64,000 bases of DNA from Bombardia bombarda (lineage: Eukaryota > Ascomycota > Sordariomycetes > Sordariales > Lasiosphaeriaceae). The first letter of the stretch is position 1, and every line of letters begins with the position of its first letter. The notes below the pieces were generated by a model. That model was not told the origin of the DNA and searched no databases. It saw nothing but the letters and a program-made list of their open reading frames with translations. The stretch is from positions 1 to 64,000 of the forward strand of contig JAULSR010000001.1 of assembly GCA_030512295.1 (NCBI GenBank), given 5' to 3'. Both the position numbers and the translations under genes were made by a program. Positions 1 through 11,921 of the stretch are shown here, in pieces.

Positions 1-2914
1 AATTAATACGTTAGTTATTTTTTAAATTTATATTAATAAAATTTTAATTAGTTTAATAAATATATCTTATATTATTTACTTCGATAATATCCTTATTTAT
101 TTTATTATTTATAAAAATATACCTATTATATTTTAAAGGTTTTCGACCGTTTTAAACGGGCTTAACTTTTTATTAAATAATTAAAATATTCTTTTTATTA
201 AAATTAAGTTGAATTTTTAAGTTTTATTATTAATTATTAAAGTATTTCGATAAACTTAAAGCAAATTAAAGCTATTTAAAAATAACTTATACTTTAATTA
301 ACTAAAAAGATATAAATTTTCCTTAGGTTTATTAACTTTTATCGCTGGTTTATTTATAAGTATTTTAAAATTACCGCTTTTATTATTACTTTATTAAAAA
401 GAAAAGCGAACCTTTTCTAATAACCGCTAAAAGCTAACACCGCTTTCAAGCAATTTAAATCGGTTTTTAATTAAACTAACTTTTTAATTTATTAGGAATT
501 AAACTGCTAAACCCGAATCGAAACGGATATTAATAATTAAACGATCTTAAAAATTCTTTTATAACTAATTAACTTATAATAACGCTTAATAACCTACTAA
601 TCGAAAAAATTTACCAATATTAAGCTTCGGTAAGTTATTAATTAAAAAAAACTTATCGTTATTATTGAATCTTTTAAATATTAAAGCTATTATTTAGGCG
701 ATATTGATTAAAGGTTTTTAGTTTTAACCGATTACGAAGCATTTAAAAGGGTAATCGCAGCCCCGGCTCGAGATTTTAAAGGTTATTTAGTTAAATAAGT
801 ATATTATTTATCCTTTTTTAATTTCGATATTAAATATCGGCCTAAGGCTATTAACTTTACCGACCCCCTTTTTAAAAGACTTAATTATATAATAAAAGAG
901 ATTATTTATAGCGATATATTATTTACTTTAATTAAAAAGCTATAATTAATAATAAAATTATTAATAGTTATAAAAATAATTATAGTTTAAATTAAAGTAG
1001 GAGTATAAAAAAAGTTATACTTCCGGAAATACCGCCGAGCGGTTAAACGAGTTAAATAAGCTTTTTAATGTTTTCGAATTAAAAATATAGCTAGGGTTTC
1101 GGCTATAACGCGCTTTACCTTCGGAGCTGCCGGACGTATTATATTTAATAAAACGGAGCTTTAAAAAAAAAACTATTAATGGGACGGATGCACCTCGATA
1201 GAGGGGTTAAGACGTTATATTAAAAAAGTTAATATAAATTCGTTAAAGTAAACGATTTCGCTAGGGCGGTTAAAATAAAGGGTCGAAGGGTAACTATAGT
1301 AAGAAGTTTAAGGTGCCGATTTATTAATCCCTTACGCGGTTACGATAAAAGTTTACGCTAGTAAAGTAATTAAAGAATAGAATCTTAAATATAAGTTTTA
1401 TAAGTTAATTATTACCTTTTAAAAAAAATCTTAAATATAAAAGCCGTATTAAGGAGGTGCTCGAAAGTTAAAAATATATAAGTATTAAGATTTAAAGCAA
1501 GCTAAAAAACGATAGCGTTAATAATAAAAAGGCCTTTCGTTATAAAAGTAAACTAATAATCTTTACCGCGCCCGTAATATATAAAGAGCTTATACGCTTA
1601 TATTATAATAACCTTAAAGCTAAGTATTTTAAAAGTTATAAAATAATAAATTTATTAAAGTAAAGATTTTATTAAAAGAACTTAAATGCAGAAATATAAA
1701 CTTATATAAAATAGTATTAAATATATTTAAATAATTAATAACCTTAATATAAGCCGTATAATAAATTTAATTTATTACCGCTACTTATTTAACTTTTTAA
1801 AAAGATTAGCTTAAATTTTATTACTAAATTATTACTTTATTAATATAAGGATTATATTATAAATATTATTTTCGTAATAATAAATCGGTTTACGAAAGTC
1901 GCGCTTTTTATCCTAACTATTATTACCGTTATAATAGCCGAGCTAATTTAATTATTTTATAAATATATAAAGTGCCGATTCGGCACGTTAATAAGTGTAA
2001 TTTCCGACCGAGATTCTTTATTAATTAGCAAGTTTTAAATAAAACTTTCTAAAGCCCGCCAAGTTAAATAAAGGCTCTTTACGGCTTATTACCCGTAAAT
2101 CGATAATTAGTTAAAACGAACGTATTAAAGCTTATAGTATTATTTACGGTATTTTGTTAATAAAAAAGCTTAATAAGCGCTATTATTCTTTAAAGCCGAA
2201 TTCGCGTATAATAATAATATATATATAACTATCGGTATAAGTCCGTTCGAGGCGTTATACGGCTATTACCTTCGAATAACAAATTATATACCTTCGGCAT
2301 AGCTAAAGGTATAAGAGGTTTATAAACGGTTAAGCAAGCTAACCTACCTAAAGGAAAAGATGTATTACTATTAATAAAAGGCTATAAATTCGTAAAAAAA
2401 GTATTATAACGCATAGCATTAATAGATCGAGTTTAAAATAAAGGAAATAATTAAACTTTCTATATAAAACTTCCGCTTTAAAACCAGAAAGAAGCTAACA
2501 TTAAAATTTATCCTAATCAAAGTTATCGAAAGGATTGGTACGTAAGTATATAGGATCCGGCTACCGGCTAAGTATGCCCGACTTTATAACGTTTTCCTTA
2601 TTTCTTTATTAAAAAAGTAATTAATAGCTAAAGGATAAAAGGTGTTACTACTATTAAAACTAGTCAAAGGAAAAAAAAAGTAGGAAGTAAAAAATATTGT
2701 AAAGCATAAGAATAAAGGAGAGCAAAGAAAGTTCCTAGTTAAATAAGTAAGATAGCCCGCTAAATATAATACTTAGGAACTAAGGGAACATTTGGCTAAC
2801 GTATAAAAAGTGCTCTAGAGATACGAGAAAAAAGTAAAATAAAAGTATAAAAAGTGGAACGATTAAAAGATAAAGGTTAAAAATCGACGAGGACGTCGAC
2901 CTACGGGAGGGGGG
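1..2914 (+). mobile_element. Ty3/Gypsy retrotransposon relic (RIP-degraded pol)
   Basis: No open frame survives, but conserved Gypsy pol signatures read through stop codons on the plus strand. At about 319-351 the segment reads FLRFINFYRWF, the RT thumb motif. At about 508-540 it reads TRIETDINN, the start of RNase H. At about 817-870 it reads FNFDIKYRP, the RNase H end. At 2000-2017 it reads ISDRDS and at 2084-2161 AYYP followed by a degraded Q-T-E-R region, both from the integrase core. Glutamine codons of the family appear here as TAA or TAG, which is the CpA-to-TpA change of RIP. A purine run at about 2905-2914 resembles a polypurine tract and directly precedes the LTR-like block. The RT palm lies before position 1, so the element is cut by the window edge. 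The order RT, RNase H, integrase defines Ty3/Gypsy. Confidence 0.85.
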
Positions 2915-3537
2915 ATAATTATAAAAATATCGGACATCCTTAAATATATGCTAGAGCATCCTTAAACATATGCTAATTATCTTACTAACTATGTATATAA
3001 ACAGCGGCCTTCGCCCACCTTCCGTTACGAAGGCTAAGTTAAAGTTTTACGTTAATATTAATTATTGCTCGCTTTCCTAATTATTTTCATTGCTCGCCTA
3101 CCCAGTTGTCTTTATTATAACCACCTTAATTAGGCGTACCTACTTTCTCTTATATATAATTATAATTATTATAAAGTATACTTAAAGTTTAGCCCGTTAT
3201 AGTTAGTTATACCTTAATTATATTACGCGCAATTATTTTTTTATAATTTTTCCGAAATTATTAAAAAGCTTTTTTTTATATTATTATAAGATTCTTTTTA
3301 TATTTTTACCGACCGAACGGTTACGAAATGTTTACGTATAACGCAACATACTAAAGCTTTTTTAAAAGACCGGTTCGGGCGCCTTATTAGCGTGCTATAT
3401 TTTTAAACCTAGTAATTAAAACGACCTACTTACTACTAAAAAATTCCTAACTAATTAAAGCATTTAACTAAGTATTATTAGTACTCTTAAAACTATAATT
3501 ATAATTTAAGTTAATAATTACGATTAACCTTTTAATA
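2915..3537 (+). repeat. LTR-like repeat, plus orientation
   Basis: This block follows the polypurine-like tract of the plus-strand Gypsy relic, where a 3' LTR should lie. Its sequence is matched, in reverse complement and with many transition differences, by 8635-9371. The match begins at TAATTATAAAAATATCGG here against TAAGTATAAAGATATCG in the other copy, and runs to about 3537. The other copy carries an extra insertion of about 130 bp. The outer boundaries are read by eye and could be off by several bases. Confidence 0.7.
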
Positions 3538-5017
3538 AAATAAATACTTTAATATTTATATTTATATTAATTAAATTAAATTAGCTTATTATAATTACTC
3601 TTATTTTACTTATAAGCCTCCCAGCCACGGATCCCCCCTTTTAAACAACTTAAAAAGCAACTTTTATAAGATACCTCGAAAGATTTAGCCTCTTCCATTT
3701 CGCCTAAGCCTTAGGTGGTATAAATAATAATATAGATTATTTATTTACTAACTAGCTCCCTTTTAAGCTTATTATAAAGATTATTAAATTAATTAAAAAA
3801 AACGGGAATAATATAGATTTTAAAGCTTTTTAAAGTATCTTTATTTAGACTAATATTATTATAAGAATTATTATCGATTAAAAAAATACCTTTATTAATT
3901 AAAAAAACAAATACTTTTTATAAATTAATAAATTTAAAAAAGAATTTATAATATTATAAATTAATATTATTAACTTTATTAAAAAAAGTAATAAATTATA
4001 AATTACTTATTAAAAAGTTATAACTAAAAATAACACCTATTAAAAAAATTTAAAGAACTTTATAGCTTAAGTTAACAATACTTAAACCTAAATTAACTAA
4101 ATTTAAACTAAACGTAACGGAATAATTACCGAAATCGATAACTTGTATAATAAAAAAACTCCCGTCTTTAATATCCTAATCCTTTAACCCCTTTAATAAC
4201 GTCCGCCCTTAAAATTTAAAGCTTTTATAAAAAAAAATAAAAACGTTATAAAAAATCAGCTCGCTTTCGAAAATTAAAAAAATAATATTTTGGATTGTTT
4301 CGCTTTTAATTTATATTATTTTCTTAATAAACGTATTTAATTTATTTTTATAAACGTTTATTTAAAAAATAAAACAACAACTAATATTTATAAAAGAATA
4401 ACTAGTATTAAAATTAACGAACATTCTCTAGTTTTTTAACGGTAAAAAACGGTAATAACTTTTTTTAAAATATTTGCCGACCGTTTTACAAACGTTAATA
4501 TAATTATAAAAATATAAATAAAATTTAATAAATTTATTTAATTAAGCAAGTTTTTTAAATTTGTTACCTTTTTTTAAAAATTCGATACTTTAATCGATAT
4601 TATAAATATAAACCTATCTAATAAAATCATTTATTTTACGTAAAAAGTTTTAATAGAAATATATAAATCTTTAAATTATAATCTTAATCCCCGGGCGATA
4701 AAGATTATAAAAGATAGTATAATTATTTCGCTAGTTTAATAACTAATAAAAAAAAACTAAAAATTATTAACGGAACTAATAAAACCTAGATAATTAATAA
4801 CTATTAAAAGTCTTTATTTTTAATTATTATAAACTTAAAGGTAAGCGAGCTAATAGATTTTAATATAATTAATTATAATAATAAAAAATCTATAATATTT
4901 ATTTAAAAATATAATTTCCGTCGCCGTAATAATATATATATTTAGTACGCCTATATCGGCTATATTTAATTTAATTATAAAAATAAGGCAGCTAATAAGC
5001 CTCACGTGCTAGTGCTT
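3538..5017. other. A/T-rich RIP-type DNA without recognisable gene
   Basis: The stretch is as A/T-rich as its surroundings and full of stops in all frames. I could not recognise gag, pol or host domains in it. It may hold gag of one of the flanking elements or an older repeat, but nothing in the sequence decides this. Confidence 0.6.
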
Positions 5018-5073
5018 TAGCGCTAAGGCGCTAGTACTTTACGAGCTATTCCACGCTTAAGAGCGGGCTAGGC
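5018..5073 (+). repeat. GCTAAGGCGCTAGTAC direct repeat, copy 1
   Basis: A GC-richer island of about 56 bp inside the A/T-rich block recurs in the same orientation at 9108-9163 with a few transition differences. Both copies contain GCTAAGGCGCTA and CTACGAGCTATT-like words, followed by GAGCGGGCTA. It contains the imperfect palindrome TAGCGCTAAGGCGCTA. It could be the end of a nested element or part of another LTR. Confidence 0.6.
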
Positions 5074-5084
5074 CTATAATATTA

Positions 5085-8000
5085 CCCTTTATCTAAAAAA
5101 TGGGTCCCCTTACTAATGTAATTCCGAAGTTTACCTTATTTCCCGAAATTTACCCCGTTTTTTTTTATCGGTTATTTAAGTTTATCGTTTTCGGTGATTC
5201 GCTTTCTTTTTAAGCTAGGGCGGGGGGTTATATTTTAGATATTTATCGTAAAATTTACGTATAAAATTAAGTGCCTCATTATTAATATTATTAAGTTATA
5301 GCTTTAAGTCGTTCCGTAATTGCTAAATTAGTTTATTATGGTTTTTCTATTTAATAAAGTACTATTAACGCTTATTTTCCGCTTTACCATAATCGAAGAT
5401 ATTTTCGTATTCCTAGCGGTATTTTTATTATTTACTAATATAAAATATAATTCTTTTATTATTTGCTCGTACGTTTTTTTATACTTGCTTTTATTTTAAA
5501 ATGCCGTTATTAAGGCATAGTTTAATAAGTTATATATAAAAAAAGTTATTAACTTTAATATTATTAAATAAATTTAAAATAATTATATATAATAATGCTT
5601 TTAAGACTTTAAACGGTTTTTTTTACTTTAATATAAATTTATTTAGCGGTCTTTTTATATCGAAGTTTTTAACGTTTAATATAATTAACTAGCCGATTTT
5701 ATATTTAAAAGCGTCGCTTTTTAATACGTTAACATTAGCTTTATAACGGTTTTAAGCTTATTTTAAAAAAGCGATAATTTTATTTTATATCGTATAGAAT
5801 CGTTTAATAAATTTAATAGTATAAAGGAACTTTCTTTTTTAAGTTTTTATAAGCTTAAGGTCCGGGTTTTTATAAAGTTTAATATTTATTTTTAAATAAA
5901 AGCTATAATTAGTAAAAAAAAAAATATATTATTGCTTATAAACTTTATTAAAAGGAGTTAATTTATTTAATTATTTTGCGCTTAATTGATATAAGTTTAT
6001 AAATATTATTTTATTTTTATATTTAATCGTTCGGTTTAACCGTTAGTTTTAAAGTGGAAAGCGGAGGAGGGACGTAAAATAATACCGAGCTTTTTTAAAA
6101 ATATTTTTAAAAAAATAAATATAAATTAAGTACTTTTATTAAAAACGATTATATTAGGATAATTATAAAATAAATAAACTCGTTTAAAGAATTATTTAGC
6201 TAGTTTTAAAATATTAAGAATAATTATAAGTATATAATATTTTATTTTAATAAATTTATTTATAATTATTAAAATATATTTATAAATCTTATTAACTTTA
6301 GTATATATAAGAAAAAAGGTGATATAATTAATAGAAATATTTTTTTATAAAGTTAATAGAATTAGTAACAGCTTTAAATATCTTTTAAATAATAATTTTA
6401 AGGTTTTTATTTTATTATATAATAAGCAAACGTTATAATAAGCCCGAATAGCGGTGGTTATATTTAATTAATAATAAATATAGTTTATAAAGTTAATTAT
6501 TTTAGTTTTTTTTAAATATCCTTTTAGTTTAAAAGCATAGGTATAATAAATAATTTATAATTAAATTTCATAGTTTTTTAGGTCGATAAAGATTCTATTT
6601 TTAAAGTAAATTTTTTTGGTTTTTATTATATAATCTATATAAGTTATTTATAGTTTTTTCTTTATTTCCGGTAATTATATTTTTTTTTTTTAAAAATTTT
6701 AATTTATAACAAAGCATTTAATAATATTTTATAAAAAAATTAATTTTTTATAACTTTCGTCGATTAAATTATTTAAATATTTAAAAATATCAATATTAGT
6801 AATATAAAAGTCGAATTCCCCCGATAATAAATTATAGTTTATATATAATAATAAAATAACTATTATATTTTTGAGAGTTTTTTTATTAAAGTTTTTTAAA
6901 AAAGTTTTATTAAATTATTTTAATTTAATTAAAGGGCGAATATAATTTTATAGTCTTTCGTTATCGTTTTTATCTGGGGTGTTTTTTAGTTTATAGCTAA
7001 ACGTATTTAAGCGGTAATTCGTTTTTTCGGGTTTATAAGTAATAATAAAATTAAATTAAAATAAGAATTTAAATTAATATATTTATTTTAAAATTAATTA
7101 TTTTATAATAATAAACGTTTTAAAGTTTTTATAGTTAATAATAATCTTAAAAAACTTTAGGGTATTTTCGAACTCCGGCCGTTATTTTTTTAATATTTTA
7201 ATAATAACTAATAGTTTTTTATTATAAATATTCTAAGGTTTATTTTTAGGATATATTTTTTTTAATAAAATTATAAAGTGGTTTTATTATATTAGAAAAC
7301 TATTTAATAAAACGTCGATAAAAGTTAATAAATTTTAAAAAATATTAAAGTTATTTTTTTATAATAAATAAAAATTAATCGATTATAGCTTTAATTTTTT
7401 TCTTTTTTATTTTAATACTTTTTAAAATAATAATAATATTTAAATATTTAATACATATAATATAAAATTTATATTTATTAACGTCGATTTATAAGCTTGC
7501 TTTCGAAAGTTATTTTAATATCGTTTATATATATTAAATATGTTTTTTTTCGAAATTAAAATAAATTAAAATATTATTTAAATATATAATTATATAATTA
7601 TTAAATACTTTATATAATATATTATTAATATAATACTAAAATATAACTAGTATTTTTTAAAAATTAAAAAAAGTTATTAATAATTTATATAAACCGAAAC
7701 GGATAATAAAAACTATTAACTATTTATAACTTTTCGTTATTTAATTTAATAAAGATTTTAATTTTATAAATTATATTTAAAGTTTCGCGTATTAACGGAA
7801 GAAAGTACTTATTTTTTAAAAAAATATTATTAACGCCTCGATAGTTTTAATAAATACGGACTTCCTTTTTTAGTTTTTTAACTAGGAGTAAAAGTGCTAC
7901 GATTTTTATTAAAAAAAGTCGAATAAACCTTTTTATTAGGTTATTATCTAGCTAACGTTTAACGATTTTTAGTTTTATTAATAATATAAATCTAGTTCGA

Positions 8001-8634
8001 GTATATAGGAGTTTATTTTCCGGGATAAGTTTTATTTTATAGTCGTAAGACCGATAAGGCGATAAAACGTTTACTTTTTAAAAAGTAAATACGTTTAAAA
8101 AGTTATAGTATTATTCGGGGATTTTTTTTTTAAGCTTTTTTTTAAATATATATTTTTTATTTAATTTAACGAAAAACTGTTTAATATTTTTTTTTATAAT
8201 TTTTTTTAACGAAATAATATTATTAAAATAATAATCGATAAAATTATAATATTCGTTTAGGAATAAAGACTTATAATATTTCGGGTCTTTTTTTTTTTAT
8301 ATTATTTAATATATTAGTTTTTCGGGTAATTTTAATATAAAGATTAAGTTTTTAATTTATATAGTTCGTTCGAGTTTTATTATAATAAATATATTAATTT
8401 ATACTTTTTTTTATTTTATTATAAAAAAAAAGTTTTATATATTAAATAATTTAATATTTTAATCGTTTATTAAATTTAAGTTAATTATTATAAGTTTATT
8501 TTAAATAAAATATCGAAAAGCTATTAGGAGCTTTTTTCTTACGCCGGCGATTATTTTAACCGATAAAGGTATTTTCTCTCTTTTTTAAATAGTTTCTTTC
8601 GCTTTATAAGGTTTTATAAAGAGTTAATTATAAT
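5085..8634 (-). mobile_element. Second Ty3/Gypsy relic, minus strand (RIP-degraded pol)
   Basis: Read on the minus strand, this block shows Gypsy pol in order. The RT FGL box reads RFGLYK near 7686-7703. The RT catalytic box reads YLNNILIYF at about 7558-7584, where the family has YLDDILIYS; both aspartates have become asparagine by G-to-A change. The RNase H end reads ITYKPEKTN near 6950-7060. The integrase reads TNG, stop, TERLN near 6028-6046, followed by several TAA codons at positions that are Gln or Trp in the family. All changes are the RIP class. RNase H and integrase residues differ from those of the plus-strand relic, so this is probably another Gypsy family. No gag was recognised between the LTR-like block on its right and the pol relic. 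Confidence 0.85.
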
Positions 8635-9371
8635 TATTAATTTAAACTATAATTATAATTTTAAAAATATTAATAATATTTAATTAAATACTTTAATTAG
8701 TTAAAAATTTTAATAGTAAGTAAATCGTTTTAATTACTAAGTTTAAAAATATAACACGCTAATAAAGCGCCTAAACCGGTCTTTTAAGAAAGTTTTAATA
8801 TACTGCGTTATATGTAAATACTTTACGACCGTTTAGTTAGCGAAAATATAAAGGGGATCTTATAATAACGCAAGGAAAAAGCTTTCTAATAATTTTGGAA
8901 AAATTATAAGAAAATAATTACACGTAGTACAGTTGAGGTATAACTAACTATGACGGGCTAAACCTTAGGTACACTTTATAATAATTATAGTTACACGCCG
9001 GAACTAACTATCTAGGTACCTAAACTAAAGTTTTATCTTTAAGAAAGTTAATTAAAGTATTAATTAAGATGCTAACTAAAAAGCTATTACGTATTAATGC
9101 CTTAACGCTAAGGCGCTAATACCCTACGAGCTATTCTACGCTTAGGAGCGGGCTAAGCCCGTAACATAATAAAAATAATTAAGAAAGTAAGTAATAACTA
9201 GCATTAGCGTAAAACTTTAACTTAGCCTTCGTAACGGGAGGTAGGCGAAGGCCGTTACTTATATATATAATTAATAAAATAACTAGCATATGTTTAAAGA
9301 TACTTTAGCTTAGGGATGTCTTTAAAGATGCTCTAGCATATGCTTAAGGATGTTCGATATCTTTATACTTA
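8635..9371 (-). repeat. LTR-like repeat, minus orientation, inserted in DUF2828 gene
   Basis: This is the inverted partner of 2915-3537. In minus orientation it starts at about 9371, directly against the interrupted DUF2828 reading frame, and runs to about 8635, where the minus-strand pol relic follows. Differences between the two copies are mostly C/T and G/A transitions, as expected for RIP. The segment 9030-9170 is absent from the other copy and holds the GCTAAGGCGCTA direct repeat (9108-9163). Confidence 0.7.
9108..9163 (+). repeat. GCTAAGGCGCTA direct repeat, copy 2
   Basis: Second copy of the 56-bp island at 5018-5073, in the same orientation. It lies inside the segment that interrupts this LTR-like copy and is missing from the LTR-like copy at 2915-3537, so it looks like a later insertion or a different end of the repeat. 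Confidence 0.55.
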
Positions 9372-10980
9372 ACTTATAAGTTCTTGCTAAAAGTAATAAA
9401 AGCGCTTTTAAAGGGCGGCTTTATAACCTTAGCTACGAGCAAAGATAAGCTAATAGCGCTATCGAGAGGGTAAGTCTTATCCAAAAAGACCGGGCTTTAC
9501 ATACTTCCTAAAATATTATAAATAATAATATTATTCTTTATCGTGCCTAAGTCTTTAATTCGTTAAACGAATAAGTTTTATTACCCGTCAAGCAGCTTAG
9601 AGTTTATTACCTTTATACGATTTATTATAAGTGCTTTAATTAACTTAGGGTGCGGACGATTAATATTTTCGATTAGGTCTAAGGCGTGCTTTGCTTGATA
9701 CTTATAAAGCCCGCTAGCCTTTTTAGGAACTCTATTAATCACGGTATTGGGGAGTAGGGTGGCGCCACTGATCTTGACTTTGCCGTCAGCGACCTTGTCG
9801 AGGTAGGCCTCGAAACGATCCGTATCCTTGTTAATAAATAGTGGAGAGTATTGGTTTATGGCTAGGGATGGCACGCGCTCGTATTTGATCTGGGGGAAAG
9901 ACTCGGTAGTAACGTTGCGCTCAACAATTTCGAGGTATTTGCGGAGGGCAGAGATATCTTTACGATAGGCCTCACGCCCGTGGCGAAGGTAAACGGTGCG
10001 GTCGTTGACGGCATCGCCGGTATTTAGGAGAGTAGAAGATGGGAAGTGGTCCAAAAAGTAAAGGATCTCGGCGATGGACGATACGATAATAGTGTGCTTA
10101 TCATGGAAGTGGGCGGTGGTCGGTGTCATTTGGCGCAAAGCGAGATGGCCTTCTTGGCTTTGCCATGAAGCAAGGCCAGATCAGCCTTCAGTTGTCCAGC
10201 AAAGAGTCTTGCCACAGTCAAATGGAGGGCGCAGTAGAGCGAGTTGTTACTAAAGGCTTTAACGGCAGCATCATGTCGATCGTCTCGGATGGCATGGCGT
10301 TTTATTTTGGCATCTTCGGCACCTAAATGTTAAGTCTTGCGATTAACCTCGACGTTGAGGATATCGCGAGGGCTGGCTAGGGGACTCAGCTTGCCATTGG
10401 CCGATAGCGTGAGAATATTGAGCAAGTCCTTCTAGTAGCCGTGAGCGACGCCATGTCTGACATCAAAGCGGCCTGGATCATTGTCGTCCCTCTCCTGCTC
10501 GACGACAACCACATCCTCTAGATCCTCGTCCTTCTTAGCTGTCCTCTGGATCACAGGTCGACTGAGCCACTGGAGGTTGGCCAGCAGCGTCCGGGAATGA
10601 TATTGCACAAGCTATCCGGCACAGCAATAGAAAGTGGTGCGTAAGCTCTTGCCCAGGTGGATGGAACGGGAGTTGAAGATGATCTTCAGAGTCGCAGGGG
10701 CATCTTCCTTCCATGCCGCATTGAGGAGCTCAAGCAAGCGAGGGCTCGAGACGATCTCCTCAAGCTCATGAAACAAATCAAGCAGAGCATTGTTGGTGGA
10801 TCGGAAGGCAACATCGCCGTTCTCGGTGAGCATCTTGTTCTCTGTTTCCGTGCTCTCGGGCTTGGTCCATGACTCTTGTGCCTTGTTGGCGGTCGACAGC
10901 AAGGCGTCCATGAAAGGGTGCACTGGCGTGTCTGTGGCATTTTGTGTGCTCGCGGATGTGATGTTATGGTCAAGTTTCAT
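9372..10980 (-). pseudogene. DUF2828 protein gene, truncated by retrotransposon and RIP-mutated
   Basis: The minus-strand frame from an ATG at 10980 matches the fungal DUF2828 family (TROVE/vWA-like proteins of unknown function). It begins with the HPFMDALL region, and later shows AAWKEDAPATLKIIFNSRSIH and HGYxKDLLNIL-type segments. In-frame stops lie at 10612-10614 (TAG), 10432-10434 (TAG, where the family has Trp in GYWKDLL) and 10330-10332 (TAA, where Gln is expected). A one-base deletion near 10133-10136 shifts the frame at a K-W-A-P-T motif. The next segment (to 9584) carries YERVPSLAINQYSPLF and SGATLLPNT. It ends LDG followed by TAA TAA, where the family has Gln-Trp. Homology continues through 9372-9580: a metal-site-like segment reads NILGSM near 9497-9517, and a PPFKSAFITFS segment follows. 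The LTR then cuts the gene. Its last part is not in the window. Confidence 0.85.
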
Positions 10981-11921
10981 TGCCTCGAGCTTGTCGCGTG
11001 GAGCCACTGCATCTACTCCAGATGATGATGAGCAGTCCAAAGTGACGGTGTCCCAGGTTGACGCATCGTCGCTGGTAGCCAAGGGCGCATCACCAGAGAC
11101 CTGGTTTTGGAAAGAAGGATGGAGAATTTTCGACTGATACGTCTCAAAGTCGGCTAAGGAAAGCGTGAGAGCATCTGTCAGAGGCAAATACACAGGGCAC
11201 TTGGCCTGGAGGAACCAGGCGACGGCTGGAGCCTTGCTGCTGTCTGCTTGCGTTCGAACGACTCGGAAATCGAGGTTTAGCCGAGCGGGAGAGCAAAGGT
11301 GATAGAGGAAAACGGAACAAAGAAATACAGCACAGCTCGAGGGCGTACTAAACTGGTGTGGCTGTTGAGCCAAACCCGATATGACTCGCCGGCCAACGAG
11401 TCAGACCCACACAACAGGTTCAATGTGCCTCCTCTTCATTGACAGAGCACATTGGATGAACACAAACCAACAGACCGTGTGGCGCTGGGAGTGGTCAGTA
11501 CGGGCCCGCCCGCATAAAAGGGGCACCAGGAGCGCAGCTCCCAATAGCTGGGTAGCTAGCTAGACAGAGCAGCCTCCCAATCTCATCCTACATTCTTTGA
11601 TCTGAACTGCCGTGACCAAACGAACCCAAAGAACACTACAGCCGATATTTTGGGTAGGAAAATGATTGGCATGCGGGTTGGCTGCATCGTCTCCTGCCGG
11701 TGTGACAGAAGCCCGTAACTTAACCGTGGGTCAAACTTGCATCTGCTTGAACCGCGGTCCAACTGGCCAAGCAACATCATTGGGCTTTGAAGAGTTGGTG
11801 TAACATGGCGGGCTAGCTCAACCTTACCCAACACACAACTCTTTTCTAACTGTTCCCATATAAGTAGGTACCCATCTAAACCACCGATGCATGCATTGTC
11901 TATGTTCAAACCCCACAGTAC
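10981..11921. other. Intergenic, nothing recognised
   Basis: The DUF2828 frame stays open on the minus strand up to about 11373 but contains no ATG upstream of 10980, so this part is probably leader or promoter. From 11380 to 11921 I see no gene. Base composition is normal here, so RIP has not reached it visibly. Confidence 0.5.

Noticed and set aside
1..9371. A/T-rich block as a centromere or mitochondrial insertion
   Set aside because: Gypsy pol signatures with RIP-type stops explain the composition, and no mitochondrial gene is seen; a pericentromeric position cannot be excluded but is not shown.
10123..10326. Plus-strand frame opposite the DUF2828 gene
   Set aside because: The minus strand carries clear family homology here; the plus frame is its shadow.
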